This document shows positions 1 to 12,466 of a stretch of 64,000 bases of DNA, in pieces. A program made the position numbers and the translations under genes. The notes beneath the pieces were generated by a model. It searched no databases. It was not told the origin of the DNA and saw only the letters and a list, made by a program, of their open reading frames with translations. The stretch is from Phoenix dactylifera (Eukaryota > Streptophyta > Magnoliopsida > Arecales > Arecaceae), in assembly GCF_009389715.1 (NCBI RefSeq), contig NW_024068208.1, positions 124,001 through 188,000 on the forward strand. The letters run 5' to 3'. The number at the start of each line of letters is the position of its first letter. Position 1 is the stretch's first letter.

Positions 1-1402
1 GATTCTCCATAGATTAACCATTGGTCCTTAGTATTTCTTAAATACTTAAGGATGGTTTTCACCACCTTCCAATGGTTCTCATCCGGATCAGACTGATACC
101 TACTCGCTACTGCTAGTGAGTAAGCAACATCCGGTCTTGTACATGTCATGGCGTACATGATAGAACCTATTGCAGAAGCATATGGGATTCTACTCATACG
201 CTCTCTCTCTTCGGAAGTTGTCGGACAATCTTTCTTAGAGAGAGAAATTCCTTGGCCTATCGGAAGATAGCCCTTCTTGGAATTCTCCATGTTGAACCGC
301 TTCAACATAGTGTCGATGTACGTGGATTGGGACAATCCAAGCAACTTCTTAGATCTATCTCTATAGATCTTCATCCCTAAGATGTAGGATGCTTCTCCCA
401 AATCCTTCATGGAGAATTGTGATGACAGCCAAAGTTTCACATTTTGTAATGCAGGAATGTCATTCCCAATTAAGAGAATGTCATCCACATACAACACAAG
501 AAATGTGATCACTGAACCGTTAACCCACTTGTAGACACAAGGTTCTTCTTCGTTCTTAATGAAGCCATATGTTTTGATAGTTTTATCGAAACGTATGTTC
601 CAACTTCGAGAAGCTTGCTTAAGTCCATAAATGGACTTTTGTAGCTTGCATACTTTGGACTCGTCTATGGATGTGAAACCCTCAGGTTGTATCATATACA
701 CCTCTTCTTCCAGCTCTCCATTTAGAAAAGCTGTTTTCACATCCATTTGCCAGATTTCATAATCCATATATGCTGCTATAGCTAGCATGATCCGAATAGA
801 TTTTAGCATTGCCACAGGGGAAAAAGTCTCGTCATAATCAATACCATAACGTTGACGATACCCCTTGGCAACCAGACGGGCTTTATAGGTTTCCACCTTT
901 CCGTCTGCGCCTCTCTTTCTTTTGAAGATCCATTTGCACCCTATGGATTTTATCCCTTCGGGTGGATCAACTAGTGTCCATACACTATTGATTTCCATGG
1001 ATTCCATTTCGGATCTCATGGCGTTAAGCCATAACTCAGAATCGGACCTTTGCATAGCATCCATATAGGTAATCGGATCCTCATTGTTCTCATCAAGCTC
1101 AATAGGATCTGCATCTTGGACCAAGAAACCGTAGTATCTGTCCACTTGACGCGGTACTCTACCTGATCGCCTTAATGGTGCTTCTACATTGGGCTCCGGG
1201 TTTGATCTAATCGAATCCGGTTCTGTGGGTTCAGTAGTTTGTGTTAAATCTTCCATCTGCTGAGCTTCATTAAGTTCAACCTTAGAGGCAACAATTCCTT
1301 CACTAAGGAATTCTTTTTCCAAAAAGGTTGCCTTAAGTCCTACGAACACCTTTTGTTCATTAGGAAGGTAGAAGTAATAACCCCTAGTTTCCTTGGGGTA
1401 CC
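1..1402 (-). mobile_element. Reverse transcriptase and linker region of the minus-strand copia fossil
   Basis: Conceptual minus-strand translation gives copia RT signatures, including the YVDD catalytic box near 470-500. The integrase-RT linker lies around 1000-1400. The region belongs to the element spanning 1-7474 and continues off the window. It is part of a broken element. Confidence 0.85.
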
Positions 1403-2380
1403 CTACAAAATAACACTTATCGGACCTAGGACCAAGTTTGTCAGTTTGAGAACGTTTAACATAAGCCGGACATCCCCAAACCCTAAGGTATGAAGTGTCG
1501 GCTTACGCCCAGTCCATATCTCATATGGAGTCTTCTCAACAGACTTACTTGGAACCTTATTTAGTATTATACACGCAGACTCTAAAGCATAACCCCAAAA
1601 AGATACAGGCAGACTAGTAAACCCCATCATGGATCGAACCATGTCTAACAGAGTTCGATTCCTCCTTTCGGATACACCATTGTGCTGAGGTGTTCCTGGA
1701 GGGGTCCATTGTGAGAGAATCCCATTCTCCTCTAGATAAGTCAAGAAATCACCAGAAAGGTATTCTCCTCCTCGGTCTGACCGAAGGATCTTAATACTCT
1801 TTCCAATCTGTTTTTCTACTTCATTACGAAATTGTTTGAACATTTCAAATGATTCCGACTTGTGCTTCATCAGATAGACATACCCATACCTGGATAGGTC
1901 ATCTGTGAAGGTTATGAAGTAGGCATAACCACCTTTGGCACTTACGTTCATAGGTCCACATACATCAGTATGTATGAGGCCAAGAACATCGCTGGCTCGT
2001 TCACCCTTTTCAGAAAAAGGTGACTTGGTCATCTTACCCAGAAGACAGGATTCACAAGTTAGCAATGATTCACAATCATTGATTTCTAAAATGCCCTGTT
2101 GGGCTAACCTGTTTATCCTGTTTTTATTTATGTGACCTAACCGGCAATGCCACAAATAGGCTTCATTGACATTATCTAACTTAGGGCGTTTATTAGAGGT
2201 GTACATTACATTCACAGGCAGTGATAGAGTATAAATGCCATATTTCAATTGTCCACGAAAAATTTTAATACCATTCAAAATGATATCACAAAAATTTTTT
2301 TTATTGATAAACAATAACCATTTTTGGCCAAAAGGCCTACAGAGATGATATTCATTAAAAATATTGGACAATAATGACAA
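1403..2380 (-). mobile_element. Integrase region of the minus-strand copia fossil
   Basis: The translation shows the parts of a copia integrase in order: the His-Cys zinc-binding pair (HCRLGH then CESC), the catalytic core with FTDD and RSDRGGEY segments, and the HNGVSERRNRTLLD segment with the last acidic residue. It lies between the gag region and the RT region, as in all Ty1/copia elements. It is a fossil part. Confidence 0.9.
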
Positions 2381-3468
2381 TCATCTAATATGACTACTCT
2401 AGATTCAAAAACAAGCTGAATGACTCCTAAAGCTAGGACTGGAACTGATCTTCCATCTCCAACGTTCAGGAATCTCTCGTCATTCTTGAATCTTCTACTA
2501 ACTTGAAGTCCCTGCAACGAATTGCAAATATTAATTGGACTTCCGGTATCCAATACCCAAGTGGTAGAATCATAAATTGAAAAATTACAAGGTGTTATCA
2601 TATAATTACCTTGTGCAGCAACTGTTTGCTGCTTTTTCTTCTTAGGCCTGTTTGGATCAAGGGACGCTATGTAAGCCGGACAGTTCCGCTTCCAATGACC
2701 CATCTTCTTACAGAAGAAGCACTCTGCCTTGCTCTTATCGGCTTTATGCTTCTTAGTCTGGCTGGGCTTAGAGACCCCAGCACGAGCTTTCTGCACCTTC
2801 TTCTTCTTTCCTTTCTTAAAGAAAGAAAGTCCTGCAGAAGTCCCACCTACCACATTCACCGACTCCTTTTTGAGTTGGTGATCCTTCTCATAGGTCTGCA
2901 GTAAACCTAGCAAACCATGATAGGATACTTCAGGTTTAGTCATTCTATAATGACTAAGGAAGGTCAGGTAGGACTTGGGAAGTGAGTTTAAAATGGCGTC
3001 CTTGCCCAATTGCTCGTGCAAAGGAAAGCCAAGTTTACTTAGGCGATCGATTTGTTCGACCATGTACAATACATGATCGGTGACCGATGCTCCTTCCCTC
3101 ATGCGGGCATTGAATATAGCGCAGGAGGTTTTATGCCGTTCAACATCATCAGGTGTGCCGAAAGACTCCTTCAACATTTGAAGGATTTCCACTGGCTGCG
3201 CTTCCTCGAATTTACGACTAAACTCATCATTCATCGAGGCCCTCATGATGCAACGCACTGTAGTGCGATCGTTGAGCCACTTCTGATAAGCGTCTCTGAT
3301 TGCACGTGGTGCATTGGCTGCAGGTTCCTCAGGTGCAGGATCCGATATCACATACAGGATCCGCTCATGCTCTAATACTATTTTCATCTTTCGATACCAG
3401 CTATCGAAGTTAGGTCCATTAAGCTTATCATTGTCTAATAGTGTTCGGAGGGACAATGAGTTAGCCAT
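2275..3468 (-). mobile_element. Gag-like region of the minus-strand copia fossil
   Basis: About 400 residues beginning MANSLSLRTLL. It has a UBN2-type gag domain over roughly residues 15-200, a Lys-rich stretch, a CCHC zinc knuckle (CFFCKKMGHWKRNC), and then the start of the aspartic protease region with a DTGS motif. This is the usual front of a copia polyprotein. It lies just after the long leader of the element. Confidence 0.9.
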
Positions 3469-5058
3469 ATCTGAAAAATAAAGGAAAAACCCAACTAATC
3501 AGTATATGATTTATTTAATCCTAAAGACTTGGACTTTAGTCTAAAGTTTTCTCCCACTATTTTAATCGAATTAATAGCCTCTACCTTTAATTCGAGGAAT
3601 TACTTTAATTCCCTAGTGGGTACTAGAATCCGCATAGACTGCATACGGGCCCGAGGAAGGCTCGGCCAACCCATGTGCATCTAAGGGTAGGTACATTACC
3701 AATTATTTCTCTAAACAATTTCTAGCAATCAATTTTGCCCCAAGTGGTAATCAGTAGGCGGAGGCCTCCACTGAAAATCCTGGTTAGGTCCAACCATTAA
3801 TGAACTAACTCGATGATACTACCTAATGTATGATCAGGCCCGAGGAAGGCTCGGCCAACCTAATCACAATTAGATAGCTCAAAAAGTTATCATATAATGA
3901 AGGATAATTCCAGTATTTAGAGGAACACCAGAAGGAAGCGTCCTGCATGTTCAACTATAATATTGGACCTATTATCATTCACCTTAATGGGAGGCTATGA
4001 TCTAGTTATCTATATAACTTTATCATTTTAAGGATCTAATAATTTAGAGGATTTTAAATGATATGTAATACTGACCGATAATTCTAAATCCTCCCACTGA
4101 CTTCACCAAATCATATAGAGGACTAGCTCTTATTGGTCTATTAGACACCTAAATCAGTCACACTGATTTTTCTTAATGGCATGGGTGAGTGCCAAGTATC
4201 AAGGTACCTTAATCAAAACTTGATCGACCAAATTGGCCAGGTAAGAGAGATCATGGGAGGGTTACGCCATTAACCTCTTTCCTAGACACCAACTATGTTG
4301 GCCAGGTAAGAGGTAGCCCCAATTAAAAACCATGATCAAATGCCGACTTACCTTAGACACCAATTGGTTTATCAAGTTAATTTAGGTTATCCTTGGGAAC
4401 TCGGGCTCGACCACTAAGCCACAATCAGATCCAATTGAAATGTTTGGATATGATAAACTACAACTATTGAGTTTGATCATTTTATAAACCTTGATTTAGT
4501 CTAGTTCAACTATTGATTAGATTAAATCATGTTTCTTAAGTTAGTCCATTTCAATTTGATTTCATGATTAGGTCTAACCTAGTCAACTAATCTGATTGTG
4601 CTAACCCATCCCCAAATCCCATGTTCAAATTTAAATTTTAATTCGAATTTCAAATTTTGAATTTTAAATCTTTATTTGAAATTCAAATTTTAAATTTTAA
4701 ATTCAACATTTAATTCTTTATTAAATGCATTATGATCATGGATTCAAGGTGTCAATTTATTCCAAATATAAACAATTTATATTTAAATTTTGTGGTCATA
4801 ATAAATTTAAAACTGAAATTTCATAAACATCAATTATGCATAATTTCACAAAAATAAACTATTTATTTTATGATACAAATTAATCTCAATTTTGCGCTAG
4901 GACAACCTTTTCACTATAAGGGGTTAACCTTATTGCAGGACAACCTTATAATTCAGCACAAGATTGATATTTTATCAATAAATCTAGATCTAATCTAAAT
5001 TTAAAAATTAAATCATGCATAATTCTAGATATTATAGGCCAATTCCATCGGCCAACCT
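3469..5058 (-). other. Untranslated leader of the minus-strand copia fossil
   Basis: About 1.6 kb between the primer-binding site and gag with no reading frame of note. It is AT-rich and contains short internal repeats: a GGCCCGAGGAAGGCTCGGCC-type segment near 3649 and again near 3838, and repeated TTAGACACCAA segments between 4140 and 4370. Long leaders occur in some copia lineages. Confidence 0.7.
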
Positions 5059-5071
5059 GGCTCTGATACCA
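5059..5071 (-). other. Primer-binding site, initiator tRNA-Met type
   Basis: Read on the minus strand this is TGGTATCAGAGCC, the standard copia primer-binding site matching the 3' end of initiator tRNA-Met. It lies two bases inside the LTR end at 5074, which fixes the LTR boundary and the orientation of the element. Confidence 0.92.
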
Positions 5072-5073
5072 GT

Positions 5074-7474
5074 TGAAGGAAAAATTTTCCGAGTTGTCCG
5101 ATAAAATCGAACGCCAGGCATGAAAAATCAGTTTTAAAATTTTTTTTTATTTTATTTATAACAATTATAAATATTAAATTTAAATTTTATATAAAATTAC
5201 CTCAAGCCCGTAGCAGAAGTTGGTCGAGGTAATTTGAATCTGGATCTGGATCTGGATCCCTGAAGGTAGCTCTGCAAGGCCTGGATCTGCAAGCCCTCTA
5301 CTTCGCACGCACGTCAAGCTTCGCAAGAAGGTTGGATGATGTCTTTACTCGTGCAAAACAATCTTTTGCAAAAGGGACCCTTGGAAGAAAAGAAATCCAG
5401 AAAAAGGACCTTCCCTTTTCTCTTTCTTTCTTTCTTCTCTTTCTTTCTTTCTTCGGTTTCTTTTCTCCCGTTTCTTCACAGCACGCCTAAGCCACAGACG
5501 CCCGTCTCTTGATCCTGATCACAGAGGGAATAGAAGGGAGGAGAGGACATCGGATCTGGGCCGAGCTCCAAACCACCAGAGAGAAAGGACTCCTTCCTCT
5601 CTCTTCTTCTTCTTCTCCACAGAATCAAAAACTCCTTCTGTCTGACTATTTTCTTCTCAAGAAAATTCTCATCCTCTCATCTTCAAGATGATACGGTGGC
5701 CTCAAATAGGCCAACGCTAAGAGGAGTTAAGAGGCGCTATTGACCAAGCATTAAAGAATTCATTTATGGATGAATTTCATAACACTTGTTTCAAAACAAA
5801 CGGTGGGAAAAAACTAATGAATCGATGAAAACGTGCCAGATTTCAAAGATCTAAATGAACCGGAATGTAGCCGGTTCAAAACCGAACATTCCGGTCCAGA
5901 CGGCAAGCCGAACGGAGTCCGGATGGTGGCACGTCGTGGCGTTGAACCAAGGACGGAGAAGACTCTGTTTTTGCTCCCAGGCTTCCTTTCCATCGCGGCT
6001 CACAAGCATCTCTTAAGGGTCCATGAGCTTAAGGGTCCATGGGTCCACAGGAGGTATTTAAATGGGATTTAAAAACCAAGTCAGCCGTTAACCATTGAAA
6101 TGGTTTTAGCCAAATAGGAAATGGGTTAGCCCATTTTGTAATAAAGCAAGCCTATTTGGTTCTAATCCAAATTGACAGCCGATTTAAATGATTTTTGACT
6201 CGGAAAAAATTCCACATGAGTCCGACTCATGGGGAATTCAATTGGGTCCAGTTTCGGCTCGATCCAAGTCCGACTTAGATCAGAACAAATACGAAATTAA
6301 ATCCCACTTAAATCATGATCGAGCCCAATTACACTAATTTAGACCCAATCAAATCCAATCTCAACAATTGAGTCCTGATCAAATTCCATTACATTAATTG
6401 AAACTTGATTGACCCGAAATACAGACTTAATTAGTTGTTCATCCATGAAATTTAGCATGTACCTCATGTTCAGTGCTAGCTGAACATAGACAGAACCAAA
6501 TTCCAAATGACCCACAATTTAATTCTTAATTAAATTGGGTCAAGACCTTCTTACTTAGTTTGACTAATGTGCGTGACTCCGATAGGTTCGAACACTAAGC
6601 CGGTAGTACATGGACTACTCCATGCACTAATCGAGGTGACCATCTAGCAATGATACCCGACGTCCGGATAGGTCGAATATGCAAAGCAACATTCAAGAAC
6701 CTAGACGTATGGTTGTTGCATAATTCATCCCTATGACCATCGATGCTCAAGATGACCTCAGAGTGAACTGTCGAACTCTGGGTCCGGTCATCCATAGTGT
6801 ATTTCAATTAATCAAATCAAGTGACCATCACTTGGTTTACCCTGGCCAAGGTTTTACTGAATTGAAATACAGCGAGACATCAACTCCTATAATCTGGAGC
6901 GGTCAATCCCATCTTGACTCGTACACAGACTTCGCGAGTACTTGACTGCACCCAGCATCCTTCCGATCCCTGAATTAGAAATTCAGGTCATCCAGTGCCT
7001 AAGTACAGTGAGTTGCTTGCAAGTCACCGTGACAGTCTCAGGTCTAAGAGGTACTTATGCCCATACGCTTTGCGAGCTAACTCCCGACAGTAGAGTGCTA
7101 CGCAGGTGAGTCACTGTTCAGTGATGATGTACTCCTACATCTCACCTGTATGCCATACAGTGTCTCCACACTTCTTGGTTTAAGAGGACAACCAACTAAA
7201 TGACATACAACGACCTATACTTGACATAGCTATTGTCCAATTGACAGCTCATCATTTGGTCGCGAACTGGTTTAAGGACTAAATGATAAAACCTCTTTTA
7301 TCCACTAAATTAGTCCTAAGGACTTCATCACAATACACAGGAGTTCAATTTGAAGATGTAACACTTGTGATGAATAGAAAATTGCCAGAATAAATTTTTA
7401 TTCATTTTAATAAAATATATACATAATCCAATTTCTTACAATTAAAAATTGGCTTTGGGACACAATTCCCAACA
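5074..7474 (-). repeat. 5' LTR of the minus-strand copia fossil (2.4 kb)
   Basis: On the minus strand the LTR begins TGTTGGGAATTGTGTCCC at 7474 and ends CCTTCA at 5074, just outside the primer-binding site, so it has the canonical TG...CA ends. About 2.4 kb is long for a copia LTR. It holds a pyrimidine microsatellite (about 5405-5460) and no gene. The outer flank 7475-7479 (CATCC) should be one copy of the 5-bp target duplication; the other copy lies left of the window. Confidence 0.85.
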
Positions 7475-8174
7475 CATCCTTCTGGTCTCATGCCTTTCAA
7501 ACTGCCATTTATCTCATTAACCGCTTGCCTACACCCCTTCTTCACCATCGTTGTCCTTTTGAAGTGCTCTTTGGACGACCACCCACTCATGCAAAGCTTA
7601 AGGTTTTCGGATGTCAGTGCTACCCATGGCTAAAACCTTACCTTTCTCACAAACTTCAACCCAAGTCGAAGCCATGTCTTTTCCTCGGTTGCTCCACGTC
7701 TCAGAGTGCCTACAAGTGCATGGATCTTGAATCCTCTAAAATTTACATCTCTCGGCACGTTGTCTTTGATGAGTTTTTGTTTCCTTTCACCACCAAAACT
7801 AATTCCTCTTCCTCTCCATCTAGTGCGTAGTAGCAGACTTCATGATCCCACCGGTACCACCTGTGGTTATTTCTCCTCCTAACGTGTCTTCTCTTATAGG
7901 TCCTCGTCTACCGCTCCTTCCAGACACTTCTCCACGACTACATAAGTCATTGCCTTCTCCTGCTTCCCCAGCTTCCTCCGTGCCCATAGCTTTAATTCTT
8001 GTTGCTGCCTCTCCACCTCCAGAACCAACTCGCTTGCATCCCATGGTCACACGATCTCGCAACAATATCTTCAAACCTAAGCATCTTTATCTTGTAACCA
8101 AACATGCTCTTTCTCCGCCAGTAGAGCCCACATGTGTTTCCGAAGCCCTTAAAGATCCTCACTGGTGACACGCC

Positions 8175-9686
8175 ATGTCTGAAGATTTTAATGCCTTACT
8201 TCGTCATGGGACCTGGGACCTAGTACCACGCCTGGACTCTGGTAATCTAGTTGGTTGTAAATGGGTATTCCGAATCAAACGACACCCAGATGGAACTATT
8301 GAACGGTACAAGGCTAGGCTAGTCGCAAAGGGGTTTCATCAACGCCCGGGGATTGATTATGCTGAAACATTTAGTCTGGTTGTAAAGCCGGTCACGGTTC
8401 GCAGTGTGCTCGCCATCGCTGTCTCACAGGGCTGGAGTTTACGGCAGCTGGACGTCAACAATGCTTTTCTTCATGGGACTCTCACTGAATCTGTTTACAT
8501 GGCCCAACCTCCCGGTTTTATCGATTCGGCTTCTCCTTCCCATGTCTGCAGGCTGAAGAAATCTATCTATGGGTTGAAACAGGCTCCACGCGCTTGGTAC
8601 CAGGAACTATGCTCATATCTTCTGGAACTTGGCTTCTTCAATTCTAAAGCAGATTCCTCTCTGTTTATTTATCACAAGGACTCCATCCTTATCTACTTGC
8701 TTGTGTATGTTGATGATCTTACCATCACTGGGAGTAATCTGGCTGAAGTCTCTCATGTTGTCACCAAGCTACGCGCCCATTTCTCTCTCAAAGACTTAGG
8801 GTCCCTGCATTACTTTCTTGGGGTAGAAGTTCTTCCCACTCTACACAGTTTGTTTCTGTCTCAGCACAAATATATTCGGGACCTTTTGGATCGTTCTCAA
8901 ATGAGTGGTGCTAAGGCCATCACTACTTCTCTTGGCACGAAGGGGAGTCTTGTGCTGGATGATGGGTCTGGAGCAGTAGACGGCACTGCGTATCGTCGTA
9001 TCGTTGGCGCTCTTCAATACCTTGCCTTCACTAGACCTGACATTGCCTTTGCCCTGAATAAGCTGGCTCAGTTCATGCACAAACCCACCCAGCAGCATTG
9101 GACAGCCACGAAATGTGTCTTGCGCTATCTGAAACACACCATTGATCACGACATTCTTCTTCGTCACAACAACGTTCTCCATCTTCGGGCTTATTCAGAT
9201 GCCAACTGGGCTGGCAATCGGGATGATCAGACGTCCACGTCTGCTTATCTCGTCTTCCTTGGCGACTGCCCAATCTCCTGGAGCACACGGAAGCAATGCG
9301 CTGTGGCGAGATCCTTGATTGAGGCCGAATATCGAGCACTAGCTACTACTTCTTCTAAACTCGTCTGGATAAGGTCTCTTCTCTTGGTGCTTAGACAACA
9401 GCTTCTTGCCGAACCAACGATATTCTGTGATAACATCAGTGCCACTCAACTCAGTCTCAATCCTGTTATGCACTCTCGCATGAAACATATTGCTATCGAC
9501 CTTCATTTTGTTCGGGATCTCGTTTCCAAGGGAATCCTGGCCGTCTCTCACATCAGCACAGTGGATCAGTTGGCTGATCTGCTCACCAAGGCTCTTCCCC
9601 GTCGACGATTTCAGTTACTTAGTTCCAAGATCGGTGTAACTGAAGGTACACACATCTTGCGGGAGCATAACAGAGATATCGGATGA
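8175..9686 (+). mobile_element. Reverse transcriptase-RNase H region of the plus-strand copia fossil
   Basis: A long open stretch of about 500 residues. It has the copia RT opening (CKWVFRIKRHPDG), QLDVNNAFLHG, the YGLKQAPRAWY segment, the YVDDL catalytic box near residue 180, and a C-terminal RNase H with the SDANWAGN, EAEYRAL and ADLLTKAL segments. It is followed directly by the purine tract and LTR. The domain is unusually well preserved for a split element. Confidence 0.9.
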
Positions 9687-9849
9687 TATTTTAACTTCCA
9701 CACTCTCATCCGATCTTCCTGTATATGGTTCGTTGCTCATTTATATCTACAGGGATATGACTAACTGTGTATCCTTCGATCACTCTCAATCAGTTGTTTT
9801 TTCACTATATATCTGCACATACTCCATTAATAAAGTTTTCGAGATTACA
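9666..9849 (+). repeat. Probable 3' LTR of the plus-strand copia fossil
   Basis: This starts just after the purine tract that follows the RNase H region and ends at the ATTACA sequence, with an AATAAAG polyadenylation-like signal near 9829. The length of about 184 bp is in the range of short copia LTRs. The exact ends are inferred, because the 5' LTR copy is outside the window. Confidence 0.55.
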
Positions 9850-10519
9850 AAATCTTTAGTTGGCACCTTCATGAGGTCCATGGCATGGAATCCATGCTCC
9901 ATATATGGGCTTGGGCAGCTGGGGTAATAAAGCAAAGGGGAAGTCGGCTGGGAATGGAATCCGTGCTCCATCGACATACATGTTACTATGAATGGATATA
10001 TTACAAGTTGAAATAAAATTATGGCAATATATAAGCCCATATGAATGCCAACTCATTCACTTATTCAACCATTGGATATAGCAAAGATCGTATATGGTTG
10101 TCTGGTTCGTATGCATGCATGTGTTTTGTTTAGAAAAAGGAGCAATGGGATGGATGCTTATGATGCCAAGGACAAATTTGTGTGGGATAAAATCCGCAGA
10201 CATGTATTTATTGACAAATTATAGTATAGGAACGGAGGTGTATGTTCTATGCAAAGATTTTGTTCTAGATCTAAACATCCAGTGACAACGATGATATATT
10301 GAAGTACTAGTCACTTACAAAGATTTCTCGAGCAAAAAGTGTGCAGGCTCTAGCACTAGATCCAATCTCAAATTTAGAACATGGATGACAAAAATAATGA
10401 AATTTGTCTAGATTCCAAATTTTATTGAAAAAAACCTGTAATCTCTAATTCCTATAACAATTCAAGCATTGTTTGTACAGTCTCCATTAGTGGTAAGCAT
10501 GGTGCTCCTATCTTTGCTC
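9850..10519. other. Gene-free spacer with a short direct repeat
   Basis: No gene is seen. An 18-base segment, ATGGAATCC(A/G)TGCTCCAT, occurs at 9885-9902 and again at 9954-9971. The rest is AT-rich. Confidence 0.6.
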
Positions 10520-12466
10520 GAGCTAAAAAAGAATTCTTGCAATTTTAAGGCTAATCCTCTCTTGTTTTGAACTTACTTCTGGATTGTCTATCAATTACAA
10601 AAAAGAGCTCAATATAGCCTATTAGCCTAGACTGTAACTTGGCATATGATTGTGTAAAGTAGCTTCACTGCTCTTTTGTTCTTATTCCATTTTAGTATCT
10701 TGGTTCATCACTCTATCTCCGGGGGCCTAAGAAGAGAGATTGGCTATCACTTTTGCGGCGAATTGAAGTTAGATTAGCGATATGAAAGGGTAAATATCAC
10801 TCCTCTGGGGGAAGATTAATTCTAGCTAATTTTGTCGTCACCGTCCTTCCCTTCTATTACACATCCATCTTTAAATTGTCTGTTTGGGTTGTCAAAAGAA
10901 GACAGATATAGAAGATCCTTCCTATGAAGTGATGATAAGAATGGTAAAGGAGGAGGGGGGTTTAGGTTTCAAGAACATTAGTCAGCTCAATCAGTCAGTA
11001 CTCGCCAAATGGAGATGGAGGTATCTTACAAATGATCTAGGCATTTGGGAAAGACAGGTGCATTTTGCTTATAATAAAAAAGTGAAGCTATCTATGAATT
11101 GGAGGCCAAACAAAAAATGTTCCAATCTATGAGAGATGTAGTTAATACTCTACCCGTATTATGGAATGGAGCAAAATATCAGATTTGCAACGGTCAAGAA
11201 ACACTTTTTTGGAAAAATTGTTGGATTTCTAATGCTCCTCTGCAAACCCTCTTCCCTAAGGTCTATGCAATCAATGAGAAAAAGAATGGATGGTGGCTGA
11301 ATTTTTCAACTCAAGCACTTTGGAATGGAAATTTAACAAACCTAGGTGACCCACAACGAATATTCAAACTGAATTTAATAAATTACTAACTCTTCTTGCT
11401 CATGTTTCTCTTAACTAGGATTGGATAGCAAGAATTCCTTCTCAATCATCTGTCTACCAATTCATCAATATGAGAGGCATTAAATACAAGTTCACCGATG
11501 ACCTTTGGAATCTTTATGCACCACTTAAGGTTAGACGATTGCTTGGCTCTCGGTGTTCTGCATCCTCAGTCCTCTTTTGAAGATATTTATTTCATATGGT
11601 AAAAGAGGTCTTTTTCTAAATCGGCCCACCCTATTATCCTCTTGCTCTTCGCTGATATAACTTGGATATGCTAAAAGGAATGGAATGCTAGAATCTTTCT
11701 CAAGAAGTACTCTTCAATCATAGTCATGGCTTTGAAGGGCCTTAGCTTCTTTAACGATTGGTTTTCCTTGTGCAACCAGAAGTAGCTAATTGACTTAGAA
11801 AAAATCTGGATAAGGACAAAGAATATACTATCACTGTTGAATGATGACTATAAGAAGCAGACTCTCTATCAAAAACCTGTTTGTTGAAAAATCAAACCAA
11901 TGCTCACTTGCAAAGATGTAATTGTTAGAAGCCACAAACTAGTCTCGTTCTTTAAATATTTCAGATTACAACCAGCATGGAAGTTATCTTTCCTTTGTTT
12001 TATTTTTCAGAACCAAACTGTTTTCAGCAAGTCTGACCTTCAGGGTGACCTCCTTTGGTAGCAGAACATGTTGTCTTAATCAGGCTATAAAAATTGTTCT
12101 GTTCAGATCATTTCCAAAGCTTTTATGAGCTCCAGCCCCTCAAAGTCTCTTGGGAAAGCTTCAAACAATATTCATATTGGAAACCAGCTGGGAGAGGATG
12201 CCCTGCTCAAAGGCCATTAGCACACTTATGTTTAGCTTTATTGACCAAAGTCATCTACCTAATGACACCTCAAGCTTCCTCCTCTTTTTTTTTGTTTTGT
12301 TTTGCGGGTCAAGTATATTACTTTATTTGCTAAAATTGGATTTTTTTTTATTGGACGGAAATTTTAAATTGGGGAAGATATAGATGCTGTGCTGTAACAT
12401 TTGCAAATCCTTTCCTTCTTTCTATAATTATGTAAATAGCTTTTTTCTCTTTAACAAAAAAAGAAT
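10520..12466 (+). mobile_element. Decayed L1-type LINE, 5'-truncated, with A-rich tail
   Basis: Remnants of a plant non-LTR retrotransposon ORF2, spread over all three frames. A segment near 10555-10610 reads ELTSGLSINYKK, and one near 10690-10870 resembles the thumb region (YLGSSLYLRGPKK, then GGRLILANFVVTVLPFYY). From 10884 come EEGGLGFKNISQLNQSVLAK and ICNGQETLFWKNCWI, then zf-RVT-like remnants (about 11420-11540) and further 3' sequence. It ends at a short A tract near 12455-12466. Many stops and frameshifts interrupt it, so it is old. It is more AT-rich than, and clearly different from, the LINE at 45756. Confidence 0.82.

Larger units (their letters stand above)
1..7474 (-). mobile_element. 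Ty1/copia LTR retrotransposon (fossil), 5' portion; inserted in a second copia
   Basis: Minus-strand Ty1/copia element that runs off the left edge of the window. In its own orientation the order is LTR (7474-5074), primer-binding site (5071-5059), a long untranslated leader (about 5058-3469), a gag-like region with a zinc knuckle, an integrase region, and reverse transcriptase continuing past position 1. The gag-integrase-RT order defines copia rather than gypsy. The 3' LTR lies outside the window, so LTR divergence cannot be used for dating. The reading frames are broken in a few places, so it is a fossil, but the domains are still easy to recognise, which suggests moderate age. It lies inside another copia element of the opposite orientation. 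Confidence 0.95.
7475..9849 (+). mobile_element. Ty1/copia LTR retrotransposon (fossil), 3' portion, interrupted by the element at 1-7474
   Basis: Plus-strand copia element entered in the middle of its integrase; everything upstream lies beyond the nested insertion and the left edge. Its parts are the integrase C-terminus (about 7478-7830), a Pro-rich linker (about 7840-8160), reverse transcriptase and RNase H (8175-9686), a purine-rich tract near 9657-9665, and a short LTR of about 184 bp (about 9666-9849). A short LTR together with this RT type fits a Retrofit/Ale-like lineage; the lineage is inference. It carries a few breaks. It must be older than the copia insertion that splits it. Confidence 0.92.
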
